The notes: generated from the sequence alone by a model not told the origin. A stretch of DNA of 64,000 nt from Phocoenobacter atlanticus (GCF_030764225.1 NZ_JASAXH010000002.1), one strand, 5' to 3'. Shown: positions 1 through 9,360, counted from the stretch's first letter. Program-made: numbers and translations.

Positions 1-1
1 T

Positions 2-514
2 CGTTTTAGAGGTAAACAGTTCGTGGGAGGAATGTTATTTGTTGTGATGATGTCGCCAGATATCGTAATGGCGGTTTCATTCCTTGCACTTTTTATGTTT
101 GTTGGAATGGCATTAGGATTTTGGTCATTATTATTTGCACATATTACATTCTGTTTACCTTATGTAGTAGTAACGGTTTCTTCACGATTAAGTGATTTTG
201 ATGGAAAAATGCTTGATGCAGCAAGAGATTTAGGGGCAAGTGAGTTTACGATTTTAAGCAAAATTATTTTTCCTCTAATTCTGCCTGCAATAGTATCAGG
301 TTGGTTACTCAGCTTTACTATTTCACTAGATGATGTTGTTATTTCTTCTTTTGTAACAGGGGTGAGTTATGAAGTATTGCCATTGAAAATTTTCTCTTTG
401 GTAAAAACGGGAGTAACACCAGAAGTTAATGCTCTGGCGACTTTAATGATTGTATTCTCACTTATATTAATTATTTTAAGCCAATTAATTGGTAAAAAAA
501 GTAAGATAAATTAA
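2..514 (+). CDS. potC: Spermidine/putrescine ABC transporter permease PotC (5' end outside window)
   Basis: This is the C-terminal part of the second inner-membrane permease of the PotABCD polyamine importer. The frame is open from base 2 (RFRGKQFV) and continues into the family stretch GGMLFVVMMSPDIVMA, so the GTG at 23 is an internal codon, not a start. The binding-protein-dependent permease signature is visible in LGASEFTILSKIIFPLILPA, the cytoplasmic loop that contacts the ATPase PotA. Four to five hydrophobic helices remain. About 90 N-terminal residues of a roughly 260-residue protein are missing to the left, where potA and potB would be expected. Confidence 0.93.
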   Translation, partial: RFRGKQFVGGMLFVVMMSPDIVMAVSFLALFMFVGMALGFWSLLFAHITFCLPYVVVTVSSRLSDFDGKMLDAARDLGASEFTILSKIIFPLILPAIVSGWLLSFTISLDDVVISSFVTGVSYEVLPLKIFSLVKTGVTPEVNALATLMIVFSLILIILSQLIGKKSKIN

Positions 515-535
515 TAACCTTTAGAAAAAATTATT

Positions 536-1561
536 ATGTTACTTATAGATCTGGTAGGTAAAACACTGACTCAAGAAGAAAAAGAGATATTAGCCCATCC
601 TTTTGTGTCTGGGTTAATTCTCTTTAGTCGTAATTTTTACGATAAAGAACAACTTCAGGCGTTAATTGACGCTATTCGTTCTCAAGTAAAGAAACCGTTA
701 TTGATTACAGTTGATCAAGAAGGGGGCAGAGTACAACGTTTTAGAAATGGTTTTACTCAGCTTCCTGCAATGCAATCTTTTCTTGCTTTAAATAAGCCTC
801 ACCTAGCCAAAGAGGCTGGGTGGGTGATGGCAGTAGAAATGTTAGCATTGGATATTGATTTGAGTTTTGCACCTGTCTTGGATTTAGGACATCAATGTAA
901 AGCCATTGGTGATCGCTCATTTGGTAGTAAACTTTCTGAGATATTACCCATCGCAGAAAGTTTTATTGATGGAATGCGAGAAGTGGGAATGGCAACAACA
1001 GGAAAACATTTTCCAGGTCACGGTCACGTAGTTGCTGATTCACATTTGGAAACACCTTTTGATAACCGCGCTAAAACAGAGATTTTTGCTCAAGATATTC
1101 AGCCATTTGTAAGTTTAATTCAGAAAAATAAACTTTCCGCCATTATGCCTGCTCACGTGATTTATACACAATGTGACAATCAACCCGCAAGCGGTTCAAG
1201 TTATTGGTTAAAGGACGTTTTACGTAAACAACTTAATTTTAATGGTATTATTTTTTCTGATGATTTGGGTATGAAAGGGGCAAGTTTTATGGGGGATTAT
1301 GTCGAACGAAGTCAAAAATCCCTAAATGCAGGTTGTGATTTATTACTGCTTTGTAATGAGCGACAGGGCGTTATTCAGGTCTTAGATAACCTAAAATATA
1401 CACCAACCAAAGAGCATAAAGATCGTCATCTATCTTTACTCAAACACCGTAATATTAACTGGAAAGAATTACAGACCAGCTCTCGTTGGAAAAAATCTTC
1501 TCAACAATTAAGTCAGCTCCAAGAACAATGGTTAGAATTTAAAGAAAATAGTGAAGATTAA
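536..1561 (+). CDS. nagZ: Beta-N-acetylglucosaminidase NagZ (GH3)
   Basis: Cytoplasmic glycosidase that removes GlcNAc from anhydro-muropeptides during peptidoglycan recycling. The 341 residues match the usual family length. KHFPGHG lies at 157-163, the catalytic His is H170 (ADSH), and the nucleophile is D242 in SDDLGM. The 72-residue spacing between these two equals that of the enterobacterial enzyme (H176/D248). It starts 21 bases after potC and may be cotranscribed with it. Its usual substrate importer AmpG is also encoded in this window, at 58438-59733. Confidence 0.95.
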   Translation: MLLIDLVGKTLTQEEKEILAHPFVSGLILFSRNFYDKEQLQALIDAIRSQVKKPLLITVDQEGGRVQRFRNGFTQLPAMQSFLALNKPHLAKEAGWVMAVEMLALDIDLSFAPVLDLGHQCKAIGDRSFGSKLSEILPIAESFIDGMREVGMATTGKHFPGHGHVVADSHLETPFDNRAKTEIFAQDIQPFVSLIQKNKLSAIMPAHVIYTQCDNQPASGSSYWLKDVLRKQLNFNGIIFSDDLGMKGASFMGDYVERSQKSLNAGCDLLLLCNERQGVIQVLDNLKYTPTKEHKDRHLSLLKHRNINWKELQTSSRWKKSSQQLSQLQEQWLEFKENSED

Positions 1562-1721
1562 AATGAATTTAGATTAAAAGTATAATGCGACACCTTCTTA
1601 CATTTCAATTACTATTTTTCAAACATTGCACTTTGTTATTGAATTTAAGGAGCTAAAAAATTTATCTTAGCACTTGTCAAAATAATGTTATTAATGTAAT
1701 CTACTCTTGATCTTACAGATC
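1562..1721. other. Gene-free stretch upstream of the lysine riboswitch
   Basis: No open frame or strong hairpin is visible here. It holds the 3' flank of nagZ and the probable promoter of the riboswitch transcript. A TATAAT at 1581-1586 has no convincing -35 partner. Confidence 0.4.
1674..1702 (+). promoter_or_regulatory. Candidate promoter of the lysine-riboswitch transcript
   Basis: TTGTCA (1674-1679) is separated by 17 bases from TAATCT (1697-1702), which is preceded by TG as in extended -10 elements. It lies about 20 bases before the aptamer P1 stem. The -10 hexamer is weak, so this is an inference from position. Confidence 0.4.
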
Positions 1722-1886
1722 GTAGAGGTGCGAATACAAAGAGTATTCTATTTGAGTGGATAACGTTGAAGATAGAAGAAAGGTGTATTTGCCGAAATCA
1801 ATTGAAGGTCACTTTGATTGGTTGGGGTTATTTCCGAAAGGGATAACACTGTCATCATTTTTTATATAAGAATGATGGAGTGCTAC
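1722..1886 (+). ncRNA. Lysine riboswitch (L-box)
   Basis: A 165-base aptamer carrying the lysine-riboswitch core elements in order: AGAGGTGCG (1724-1732), GCCGAAA (1791-1797), GATTGGTTGG (1816-1825), ACTGTCA (1848-1854) and GGAGTGCTAC (1877-1886). P1 closes as GTAG/CTAC. P4 is GTTAT-TCC with a GAAA loop and GGG-ATAAC. P5 is CATCATT (1853-1859) with AATGATG (1871-1877). It precedes the NhaC-family gene at 1996 by about 110 bases. No intrinsic terminator is obvious in that platform, so translational control is possible. Lysine should repress the downstream transporter. Confidence 0.92.
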
Positions 1887-1995
1887 TAGTTAAGAGTAAA
1901 ATCTGTTCTAAATTGATTAAATTCTTCATCTCTAGCAATTCTTTTTCCTTCTACTTTTTGTTCGATCTTCTTGTAAACACAACACAGAGGATTTT

Positions 1996-3522
1996 ATGAA
2001 CTTAATTGATTATTCCCATTCTATATGGTCATTAGTACCCGCATTATTGGCACTACTATTAGCTATTTTTACTCGTAAAGTAATTCTATCTTTAAGTATT
2101 GGGATTATTGTCGGTGCGTTTATGCTCGCTGATGGTAATATTTTAAATAGCTTAATTTATATAAAAGATAGTTTTATTTCATTGGTTTACACTGATGGAG
2201 GGCTTAATTCTGGTAGTGTAAATATTCTACTATTCCTTGTTTTATTAGGAGTATTAACCACATTATTAAGTATTTCAGGCAGTAACCAAGCATTTGCTAA
2301 TTGGGCACAAAAAAGAATAAAAGGAAGACGTGGTGCAAAATTAATGGCTGCTAGCTTGGTCTTTTTTACCTTTATTGATGACTATTTTCATAGTTTAGCA
2401 GTGGGTGCCATTGCACGTCCTGTTACCGATAAATTCAAAGTTTCTCGAGCCAAACTTGCTTATATTCTTGACTCGACCGCTGCACCAATGTGTGTGTTAA
2501 TGCCTATTTCTAGCTGGGGAGCATACATTATTACCTTAGTGGCAGGATTATTAGCCACTCATTCAATTACACAATATTCACCACTTGGTGCATTTATGAC
2601 AATGAGTGCAATGAACTTTTATGCTATTTTTTCTATGATTATGGTATTTGTCGTCTCTTACTTTTCTTTTGATATCGCATCAATGGCACGTTTTGAAAAA
2701 GAAGCAATGAATAGAGAAGTGGTTGAAGAAGAGTCTTTAATAGAAGAAGGAAAGGTGCGTAATTTATTATTGCCCATTATAACACTTATTTTAGCAACAG
2801 TAACAATGATGATTTATACGGGTTATGAAGCTCTCGCTAGTGATGGTAAAGCATTCAGTATCTTAGGTGCTTTTGAAAATACAACGGTAGGAATATCATT
2901 AGTTGTGGGTGGCGTGATGTCACTCATTGTAGCGACACTTTGTCTTATCATTGATGGTAGATTTAACCTTTCAGAATATACTAAATCTTGGGGTATTGGT
3001 GCAAAATCAATGCTAGGTGCTATTCTTATTCTCTGCTTTGCGTGGACAATTAATGGTGTAGTAGGAGATATGCAAACAGGAAAATATCTGTCAACATTAG
3101 TGGTCGGGAATATTCATTCAGGCTTTTTACCTGCAATTTTATTTATTCTAGCTGCTGGAATGGCATTTTCAACAGGGACAAGCTGGGGAACTTTCGGTAT
3201 TATGCTTCCAATAGCAGCATCAATGGCAGCAAATGCAGATCCTACATTAATTTTACCTTGTTTATCGGCTGTAATGGCAGGAGCAGTATGTGGTGATCAT
3301 TGCTCTCCAATTTCAGATACGACGATTTTATCTTCAACAGGAGCACAGTGTAATCATATCGATCACGTTACATCACAGCTTCCTTATGCAATGTTAGTCG
3401 CAGCCACTACAACTTTAGGTTATTTAGCATTAGGATTTAGTGGCTCAATGCTTATTGGTTTTGTTGTTACGGCAGTAGTCTTTACTACTTTGATTTTAAT
3501 CTTTAAAAAGAGAGCCAGTTAA
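1996..3522 (+). CDS. lysW: NhaC-family transporter, predicted lysine transporter LysW
   Basis: Inner-membrane secondary transporter of 508 residues with at least eleven hydrophobic segments and NhaC-family motifs such as FIDDYFHSLAVG near 130 and GDHCSPISDTTILSS near 435. The family was named for Na+/H+ antiport. Members placed behind lysine riboswitches have been predicted from comparative genomics to import lysine (LysW), and this gene has such a riboswitch. The lysine role is therefore inference from regulation, not from residues seen. The start is supported by GAGGA just upstream. A USS-type hairpin follows it. Confidence 0.85.
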   Translation: MNLIDYSHSIWSLVPALLALLLAIFTRKVILSLSIGIIVGAFMLADGNILNSLIYIKDSFISLVYTDGGLNSGSVNILLFLVLLGVLTTLLSISGSNQAFANWAQKRIKGRRGAKLMAASLVFFTFIDDYFHSLAVGAIARPVTDKFKVSRAKLAYILDSTAAPMCVLMPISSWGAYIITLVAGLLATHSITQYSPLGAFMTMSAMNFYAIFSMIMVFVVSYFSFDIASMARFEKEAMNREVVEEESLIEEGKVRNLLLPIITLILATVTMMIYTGYEALASDGKAFSILGAFENTTVGISLVVGGVMSLIVATLCLIIDGRFNLSEYTKSWGIGAKSMLGAILILCFAWTINGVVGDMQTGKYLSTLVVGNIHSGFLPAILFILAAGMAFSTGTSWGTFGIMLPIAASMAANADPTLILPCLSAVMAGAVCGDHCSPISDTTILSSTGAQCNHIDHVTSQLPYAMLVAATTTLGYLALGFSGSMLIGFVVTAVVFTTLILIFKKRAS

Positions 3523-3548
3523 TATATTCACTATTTTCTGAAGATATT

Positions 3549-3602
3549 AAGCGGTTAGATAATTGTTAAAATATGCAAATTTTAATAAGAATCTAACCGC
3601 TT
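3549..3602 (+). terminator. USS-type inverted repeat after lysW
   Basis: AAGCGGTTAGAT (3549-3560) and ATCTAACCGCTT (3591-3602) form a perfect 12-bp stem around a 30-base AT-rich loop. Paired, inverted uptake sequences are commonly used as terminators in Pasteurellaceae. This pair sits 27 bases after the stop codon. Confidence 0.65.
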
Positions 3603-3936
3603 TGCTATGAGAGATTAAGATATTTTATTTATATTTATTAAATCAGGACAAGCTTATACTTTTAAAACTTATAATATTTTTAGTTATTTATTTTCTTGTA
3701 AAGGTTGAATATTAAACAAAAACTATTTGATTAATGTTTGTTTATGCTTGGACGATGGTAATAAAGTTTATTTCCAAATTAAAATAAAGGGTTGTTTTAT
3801 TAATGTGTATATTTTTTGTTCAAGTATAATTTTGCTCTATGTTTATTAAGTAAGATTTATAATTTAACATACCCAAAATAGCCATTTTATGGTTTAATAT
3901 TACATCGTTTTCTCAGAGAAATATAAAGGTTAAAAA
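3603..3936. other. Gene-free AT-rich leader before accD
   Basis: No plausible gene is seen on either strand. The stretch probably holds the accD promoter; a TATAAT at 3825-3830 is the best -10 candidate but lacks a good -35. No riboswitch-like structure was recognised. Confidence 0.4.
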
Positions 3937-4845
3937 ATGAGCTGGATTGAAAGAATTTTAGGTACAAAATCATCATCTCAAAGTAGTAAAGCAAGTATTC
4001 CTGAGGGAGTATGGACAAAATGTACAAGTTGTCAGCAAATTTTATATGTTGAAGATTTAAAACGTAATATGCAAGTGTGTCCTAAGTGTGATCATCATAT
4101 GCGAGTGCCTGCTCGTTTGCGTTTATTAAATCTATTTGATGAAAATAGTATGGAAGAGTTAGGTGCAGAATTAGAACCACAGGATATTTTAAAATTTAAA
4201 GATTTAAAAAAATATAAAGATCGCTTAAATGCCGCCCAAAAGCAAACAGGAGAGAAAGATGCTCTTATTGCAATGAAAGGCACTCTTTATAAAATGCCGG
4301 TCGTCGCCGCTGCATTTGATTTTGAATTTATGGGTGGTTCAATGGGTACAACCGTTGGGCAAAAATTTGTATTAGCGGCTGAAAAAGCACTAGAAGAAAA
4401 TATTCCTTTCATTTGTTTTGCCGCTTCTGGTGGTGCAAGAATGCAAGAGGCATTATTCTCACTTATGCAAATGGCAAAAACCAGTGCGGTATTAGCAAAA
4501 TTAAAAGAAAAAGGCGTGCCTTTTATTTCTGTAATGACAGATCCGACCTTTGGTGGTGTATCTGCAAGTTTTGCAATGCTTGGTGATATTCATATTGCAG
4601 AACCAAAAGCATTAATCGGGTTTGCTGGTGCTCGTGTTATCGAACAAACCGTACGTGAAACCTTACCAGAAGGTTTTCAACGTGCTGAATTTTTATTAGA
4701 CCACGGTGCATTAGATATGATTGTACATCGTAGCAAAATGCGAGATACTCTAGCAGGATTAGTCGCTAAAATGACAAATCAACCTTCGCCTTTTCAAGAA
4801 GAAGTATTGCTTTTGACTGAGCAGGTTACAGAAGAAACAGCCTAA
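3937..4845 (+). CDS. accD: Acetyl-CoA carboxylase carboxyltransferase subunit beta
   Basis: Beta subunit of the carboxyltransferase that moves the carboxyl group from biotin to acetyl-CoA, the committed step of fatty-acid synthesis; it works with AccA as a heterotetramer. The 302 residues include the N-terminal four-cysteine zinc finger (C29, C32, C48, C51) and the crotonase-like core with GGSMGTTVGQKF and ASGGARMQE. The stop and the folC start overlap as TAATG, implying translational coupling. accD-folC is a conserved pair in gammaproteobacteria. Confidence 0.97.
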   Translation: MSWIERILGTKSSSQSSKASIPEGVWTKCTSCQQILYVEDLKRNMQVCPKCDHHMRVPARLRLLNLFDENSMEELGAELEPQDILKFKDLKKYKDRLNAAQKQTGEKDALIAMKGTLYKMPVVAAAFDFEFMGGSMGTTVGQKFVLAAEKALEENIPFICFAASGGARMQEALFSLMQMAKTSAVLAKLKEKGVPFISVMTDPTFGGVSASFAMLGDIHIAEPKALIGFAGARVIEQTVRETLPEGFQRAEFLLDHGALDMIVHRSKMRDTLAGLVAKMTNQPSPFQEEVLLLTEQVTEETA

Positions 4846-6146
4846 TGACAATAATGAGTTCTCCTCAAGCCACGAATTCTTTAGAAACGTGGCTTTCCTA
4901 TTTAGAAACAAGTCATTGTAAAGCCATTGATTTAGGTTTGGAGCGAGTAAAATCTGTCGCTTGTACGTTAAATTTACTTAAACCCGCACCTTATATCATT
5001 ACTGTTGCAGGAACTAATGGCAAAGGTTCAACCTGTAAATTTTTAGAAACTGCATTACTTAAAGCAGGGAAAAAAGTAGGTGTTTATTCTTCACCACATT
5101 TAATACGTTATAACGAAAGAGTACGGATTAATGGTGAATTATTAGATGATGACGCACATATTCGTTCTTTTGTAAAAATTACAGAACATAAGAAAGTATC
5201 ATTAAGTTATTTTGAATACAGCACTCTTTCAGCATTAGATCTGTTTAAGCAAGCAAATTTAGATGTAGTGATTTTAGAAGTAGGATTAGGTGGTCGTCTT
5301 GATGCGACTAATATTGTTGATCCTGATTTTGCAGTGATTACCTCTATTGATATTGATCATATCGCATTTTTAGGAGATAACAGAGAAGATATAGGACGAG
5401 AAAAAGCAGGTATTTTTAGACCAAATATTCCTGTTGTAATAGGAGAGAAAGATTGTCCTCAAAGTATTATTGAGCAAATTAAATTACTAGGGTGCCAAGC
5501 ATTTATTTGTGATAAAAATTACAAATTTTCAATCAAATCTGACCGCTTTATTTGGCAATCTGATAAAGTTTGTTTTGAAAATCTTGCTTTACCCAAAATT
5601 CCCTATCCAAATGTTGCAACAGCACTCGCCGTTTTAACCCATTTACCTTTTAAGATCAGTGAAACCATTATTGAAGAAGCGGTTATAGAAACTCAATTAA
5701 CAGGACGATTTCAATTTTTAACACAACAAGATTTTGTAAATTTCTCAAAAAAAATACCGCTTGCACAAGTTATTGTTGATGTAGGACATAATCCTCACGC
5801 TACTCGTCATTTAGCTGAGCGATTAATTCAATTAAAACAACCTCATCAAAAAATTTATGCGCTATTTAGTGTCTTGGAAGATAAAGATTTAAATGGAATT
5901 ATTACACCACTACAAGATATTATTAATGAGTGGCATTGTGTAACTTTAGATTGTTTTAGAGGACAAAGAGGTCAAATAATTTTAGAAAAAATGGTAAATT
6001 TCATACCAAATGTAACCGCTTATCATTATGAAAATATGGAACAAGCAACAAACAAAGTATTTGATATTGCAACTGAAAAAGATGTCATTCTTGTTTTTGG
6101 TTCGTTTCATACAGTGAGCGATTTTTTATTATCAATTAAACATTAA
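4845..6146 (+). CDS. folC: Bifunctional folylpolyglutamate/dihydrofolate synthase
   Basis: ATP-dependent Mur-ligase-fold enzyme that adds glutamate to dihydropteroate and then to folates. The 433 residues carry the P-loop GTNGKGS at 56-62, a GGRLDATN segment and a C-terminal VDVGHNPHATRHL segment. It overlaps accD by one base. An in-frame ATG at 4854 is an alternative start, but the first ATG fits the coupled TAATG arrangement. Three other folate genes (folE, folB, folK) are in the window but at separate loci. Confidence 0.95.
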   Translation: MTIMSSPQATNSLETWLSYLETSHCKAIDLGLERVKSVACTLNLLKPAPYIITVAGTNGKGSTCKFLETALLKAGKKVGVYSSPHLIRYNERVRINGELLDDDAHIRSFVKITEHKKVSLSYFEYSTLSALDLFKQANLDVVILEVGLGGRLDATNIVDPDFAVITSIDIDHIAFLGDNREDIGREKAGIFRPNIPVVIGEKDCPQSIIEQIKLLGCQAFICDKNYKFSIKSDRFIWQSDKVCFENLALPKIPYPNVATALAVLTHLPFKISETIIEEAVIETQLTGRFQFLTQQDFVNFSKKIPLAQVIVDVGHNPHATRHLAERLIQLKQPHQKIYALFSVLEDKDLNGIITPLQDIINEWHCVTLDCFRGQRGQIILEKMVNFIPNVTAYHYENMEQATNKVFDIATEKDVILVFGSFHTVSDFLLSIKH

Positions 6147-6164
6147 AAAAGGATACAACACATT

Positions 6165-7247
6165 ATGTGGAAAGAAGTTTTATTAAATTACGGTATTTTC
6201 TTATTAGAATTATTAACTGTATTTGGCGTCGTCATTGCAATTGTAATGATGGTATTAGAAAGTAAAAAACAAGGACAACAAGGTGAAATTTCAGTTAAAA
6301 ATTTAACGGAAAAATATAAAGAAAGCAAGACCGCCTTAGGTAATTTCTTTTTAAGTGAAGCAGAGCAAAAAGCGAAAGAGAAAGCAGAGAAAAAAGAGCA
6401 AAAAGCAAAGGCAAAAGCAGAGAAAAAACGTTTAAAATTAGCTAAAAAATCTAAAAATCCAGAAGTTGAAAATGAACAGGAAGAAGAGGTGAGATCTCGT
6501 CTTTTTGTATTAAATTTTAACGGTGACATAATGGCAAGTGGTGTTGATTGCTTACGTAAAGAAATTGATGCGGTCGTTGCCTTAGCCAGACCCGAGTATG
6601 ATGAAGTATTATTAAAGTTAGAAAGCCCAGGGGGTGTCGTTCATGGCTATGGCTTGGCTGCATCACAATTAGCACGCCTAAAAGAACGACATATTCCTTT
6701 AACTATCACTGTTGATAAAGTTGCAGCAAGTGGTGGATATATGATGGCCTGTGTAGCAGATAAAATTATTTCAGCGCCATTTGCGGTAATTGGTTCAATT
6801 GGAGTAGTTGCACAAGTACCAAATATTCATCGTTTACTGAAAAAACACGATGTCGATGTTGATGTAATGACAGCTGGTGAATATAAACGTACGGTCACCT
6901 TAATGGGAGAAAATAGCAAAGCAGGTAAGAAAAAATTTCAACAAGAATTGGAAGAAACCCATAAACTATTTAAACAATTTGTCACACAACATCGCCCACA
7001 ATTAAATATTGAAAAAGTGGCAACTGGCGAACATTGGTTTGGACAACAAGCGTTAGATCTAAAACTAGTTGATGAAATTTCAACCAGTGATGATATAATT
7101 TTAAACGCCATTGAAGAAAAAGAGGTTATTGAAGTGAAATTTACTCAAAAGAAAAATGTCTTAAAACGCTTTGGTATCGAACTTGAACAAAGTGCAGAAA
7201 GATTGATGACCAAATTATTGAATAAATCACACTCTTCAATGTTATAA
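6165..7247 (+). CDS. sohB: Inner-membrane S49 peptidase SohB
   Basis: Membrane-anchored serine protease of the signal-peptide-peptidase (S49) family. Residues 8-30 form an N-terminal membrane helix. Residues 66-97 are an unusually Lys/Ala/Glu-rich linker. The protease domain follows, with the nucleophile S189 in AASGGYMM and the general-base lysine K241 in AGEYKRT. Its 360 residues are close to E. coli SohB (349). It follows folC by 18 bases, so it likely belongs to the same transcript, and is closed by a USS-type hairpin. Confidence 0.92.
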   Translation: MWKEVLLNYGIFLLELLTVFGVVIAIVMMVLESKKQGQQGEISVKNLTEKYKESKTALGNFFLSEAEQKAKEKAEKKEQKAKAKAEKKRLKLAKKSKNPEVENEQEEEVRSRLFVLNFNGDIMASGVDCLRKEIDAVVALARPEYDEVLLKLESPGGVVHGYGLAASQLARLKERHIPLTITVDKVAASGGYMMACVADKIISAPFAVIGSIGVVAQVPNIHRLLKKHDVDVDVMTAGEYKRTVTLMGENSKAGKKKFQQELEETHKLFKQFVTQHRPQLNIEKVATGEHWFGQQALDLKLVDEISTSDDIILNAIEEKEVIEVKFTQKKNVLKRFGIELEQSAERLMTKLLNKSHSSML

Positions 7248-7261
7248 ATATAATTATTTTA

Positions 7262-7315
7262 AAGCGGTAACTTAAAACTAAAATTTTGCAAAATCTTTTA
7301 TCTAAGTCACCGCTT
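7262..7315. terminator. USS-pair terminator between sohB and pilW
   Basis: AAGCGGTAACTT (7262-7273) faces AAGTCACCGCTT (7304-7315), a 12-bp stem with one mismatch. It lies between two convergent genes and could end both transcripts. Confidence 0.6.
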
Positions 7316-7338
7316 AAGTAAATAATTCTTTAGATCAC

Positions 7339-7911
7339 TCACATTGAACTAATTTTCTCTGCTCGTTCTTTATCTATTTTTCTTAATTGAATTAATGCGT
7401 TATTCATTTGAGTATGGTTTTTCTCACCTTTAGCACAAAGTATAATATTTTCTAGCGTATCAGCTTGATGATAATAAGATTGTTTACTTGTTAATGCTTG
7501 TTCAAATAAATTATAAGCTTGTTTAAATTGGGCTTGTTTACATAAAAAAGTCCCATAATTATTTAATATATCAGGACGAGGTTGGTGATCTTTTGTAAAT
7601 TTTTGACTTAATGTAACCGCTTGTTGATAGGTTTGTGATGCATCTGAAACTTTACCTGTCTGTTGATAGTAATAAGCAAGTACTGAATAAGGTAAATAGT
7701 GCTGATTGTTATGTTCCAGTGCTTTGTCGATATTTAATTTTGCTTTTGGAAAATTATTTTCTTTTAAATAAGCAAGTGCAAGGTTGAGTCTTGCTTGCAT
7801 TGCTTCTGTTTTGTTTATTGAGTGTTCTGTTGATGTAGAAACACAACCTGTCAAAGTCAAAGCAATTATACAAGCGGTAAGATTTGAATAAAAATTTGCA
7901 ATTTTCATCAT
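7339..7911 (-). CDS. pilW: Type IV pilus biogenesis/stability lipoprotein PilW (PilF-like)
   Basis: Outer-membrane TPR lipoprotein that in other species assists assembly or stability of the pilus secretin. The frame is open further upstream, to 7962, but that would overlap the rlmN stop. The ATG at 7911 (or the adjacent one at 7908) follows AAGGA and starts a lipoprotein signal with lipobox LTGC. At least three TPR-like repeats follow (for example NYGTFLCKQAQFKQAYNLFE). The rlmN-pilW order matches other gammaproteobacteria. A uptake-sequence copy lies inside the signal-peptide codons. Confidence 0.85.
   Translation of the reverse strand: MMKIANFYSNLTACIIALTLTGCVSTSTEHSINKTEAMQARLNLALAYLKENNFPKAKLNIDKALEHNNQHYLPYSVLAYYYQQTGKVSDASQTYQQAVTLSQKFTKDHQPRPDILNNYGTFLCKQAQFKQAYNLFEQALTSKQSYYHQADTLENIILCAKGEKNHTQMNNALIQLRKIDKERAEKISSM
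7870..7902 (+). repeat. Uptake signal sequence copy (best core match)
   Basis: ACAAGCGGT followed by the AT-rich tail that ends AAATTTGCAA. This is the copy nearest to the published A. pleuropneumoniae-type core. In most other copies in this window only the heptamer AAGCGGT and the tail are kept. It falls within the first codons of pilW, on the opposite strand. Confidence 0.7.
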
Positions 7912-7921
7912 AGTTTCCTTT

Positions 7922-9109
7922 TTAATGTGTTTGCTGTTCTTGAATATTGATACTTTTCCCAAACTTATGCTTTTCAGCGGTTCGTTTGGTTCGGTCTATC
8001 ACTTCACCTGCAAGCTGTCCACAAGCAGCATCAATATCATCTCCTCGTGTTTTTCTTACGATAACAGTAAAACCATACTCCATCAATGTTTTTTGAAAAC
8101 GATCAATACGAGAATTAGAACTTTTGGTATAAGGTGCTTCAGGGAATGGGTTCCACGGAATTAGATTTATTTTACAAGGGGTATTTTTTAATACTTCAGC
8201 CAGTTGATGGGCGTGTTCTATGCCATCATTAATATGAGACAACATTACATATTCAATGGTTACTTTGCCGTGATTCGCATTCGATACTTTTAAATATTCA
8301 TTCACAGAATTCATCAACATTTTAATATTATATTTTTTGTTGATTGGCACAATTTCATCACGAATTTCATCGTTTGGGGCGTGTAAAGAAATCGCTAGAG
8401 CAACATCAATTTGTTCACGCATTTTATCCAATGCTGGAACGACTCCAGATGTTGAAAGGGTGACACGACGTTTTGATAAACCATAAGCGAAATCATCTAA
8501 CATTAGTTCCATTGCAGGCACCACATTATTCATATTTAATAATGGCTCACCCATTCCCATCATTACTACATTAGTAATTGGTCGCACACCTGTTACACCA
8601 AAATTACCAATAATTTTAGCGGCTCGCCATACTTGTCCAATAATTTCAGACACGTTTAAATTACGATTAAAACCTTGTTGGGCGGTAGAACAAAAAGTAC
8701 ACTCTAACGCACAACCTACTTGTGAAGAAACACACAATGTTGCACGATCCCCTTCTGGGATATACACTGTTTCAACTTGTTGATCGCCTACCTGCATTGC
8801 CCATTTGATTGTTCCATCGGCTGAACGTTGTTCAACAGCAACCTCAGGCGCTTTAATTTCCGCAATTTGTTTTAATTTTTCACGCAAGACTTTGTTAATA
8901 TTGGTCATATTATCAAAATTATCTTCACCAAAATGGTAAATCCATTTCACCATTTGATCGGCACGAAAAGGTTTTTCACCCATTTCTTTAAATAAATCTC
9001 GCATTTGTGAACGCGTTAAATTCATTAAATTGATTTTATCGGATTTTGGATGCTGCACTGCAACCTTCGTGGATTGAGCGGAGCTGTTTTGTGTGTTTTG
9101 TTGTGACAT
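7922..9109 (-). CDS. rlmN: Dual-specificity 23S rRNA/tRNA adenine-C2 methyltransferase RlmN
   Basis: Radical-SAM enzyme that methylates C2 of A2503 in 23S rRNA and A37 in some tRNAs. The 395 residues contain the cluster cysteines C133, C137 and C140 (CALECTFC) and the conserved C126. The second catalytic cysteine lies near the C-terminus in DDIDAACGQLAGE. The N-terminus has about 10 extra polar residues compared with E. coli. It precedes pilW on the same strand and is divergent from nrdB. Confidence 0.96.
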   Translation of the reverse strand: MSQQNTQNSSAQSTKVAVQHPKSDKINLMNLTRSQMRDLFKEMGEKPFRADQMVKWIYHFGEDNFDNMTNINKVLREKLKQIAEIKAPEVAVEQRSADGTIKWAMQVGDQQVETVYIPEGDRATLCVSSQVGCALECTFCSTAQQGFNRNLNVSEIIGQVWRAAKIIGNFGVTGVRPITNVVMMGMGEPLLNMNNVVPAMELMLDDFAYGLSKRRVTLSTSGVVPALDKMREQIDVALAISLHAPNDEIRDEIVPINKKYNIKMLMNSVNEYLKVSNANHGKVTIEYVMLSHINDGIEHAHQLAEVLKNTPCKINLIPWNPFPEAPYTKSSNSRIDRFQKTLMEYGFTVIVRKTRGDDIDAACGQLAGEVIDRTKRTAEKHKFGKSINIQEQQTH

Positions 9110-9260
9110 TAGGCCTCGTTATTACACGGATTATGGCAAAAATTGATTATTTTGCAAAAGCATTTAAAGAAGGGGATTTTACCTACCTCAATAATTTTAT
9201 GCTAGTCTTTTTTATGATTAATTTTAAGCAGTCACATTATTTTTAAAATTTGCAAATGTA

Positions 9261-9287
9261 ATATAGAGGGATAGATACTCCCTATAT
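9261..9287 (+). promoter_or_regulatory. Hairpin in the nrdB leader
   Basis: ATATAGAGGG (9261-9270) pairs with CCCTATAT (9280-9287), leaving one bulged A, followed by TTTT and an A-run. It lies about 75 bases before the nrdB start. It may be a weak terminator or attenuator, or an operator; the ATATAG half-sites loosely recall NrdR boxes, but the spacing does not fit the usual pair. Confidence 0.35.
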
Positions 9288-9360
9288 TTTAAAAAAATAG
9301 TTTTTAATCCATTTTTGACGTAAAATGGTCACAATGTTTTTTTATATTTAGGATTCATAT

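Noticed and set aside
9132..9246. Short plus-strand ORF (about 38 codons from ATG 9132) in the rlmN/nrdB gap
   Set aside because: No ribosome site, no recognisable motif, and it lies in AT-rich DNA where such ORFs occur by chance.
9261..9287. NrdR box pair before nrdB
   Set aside because: ATATAG-like half-sites exist, but the spacing is about 20 bases rather than about three helical turns and the flanks do not match, so it was kept only as a hairpin.
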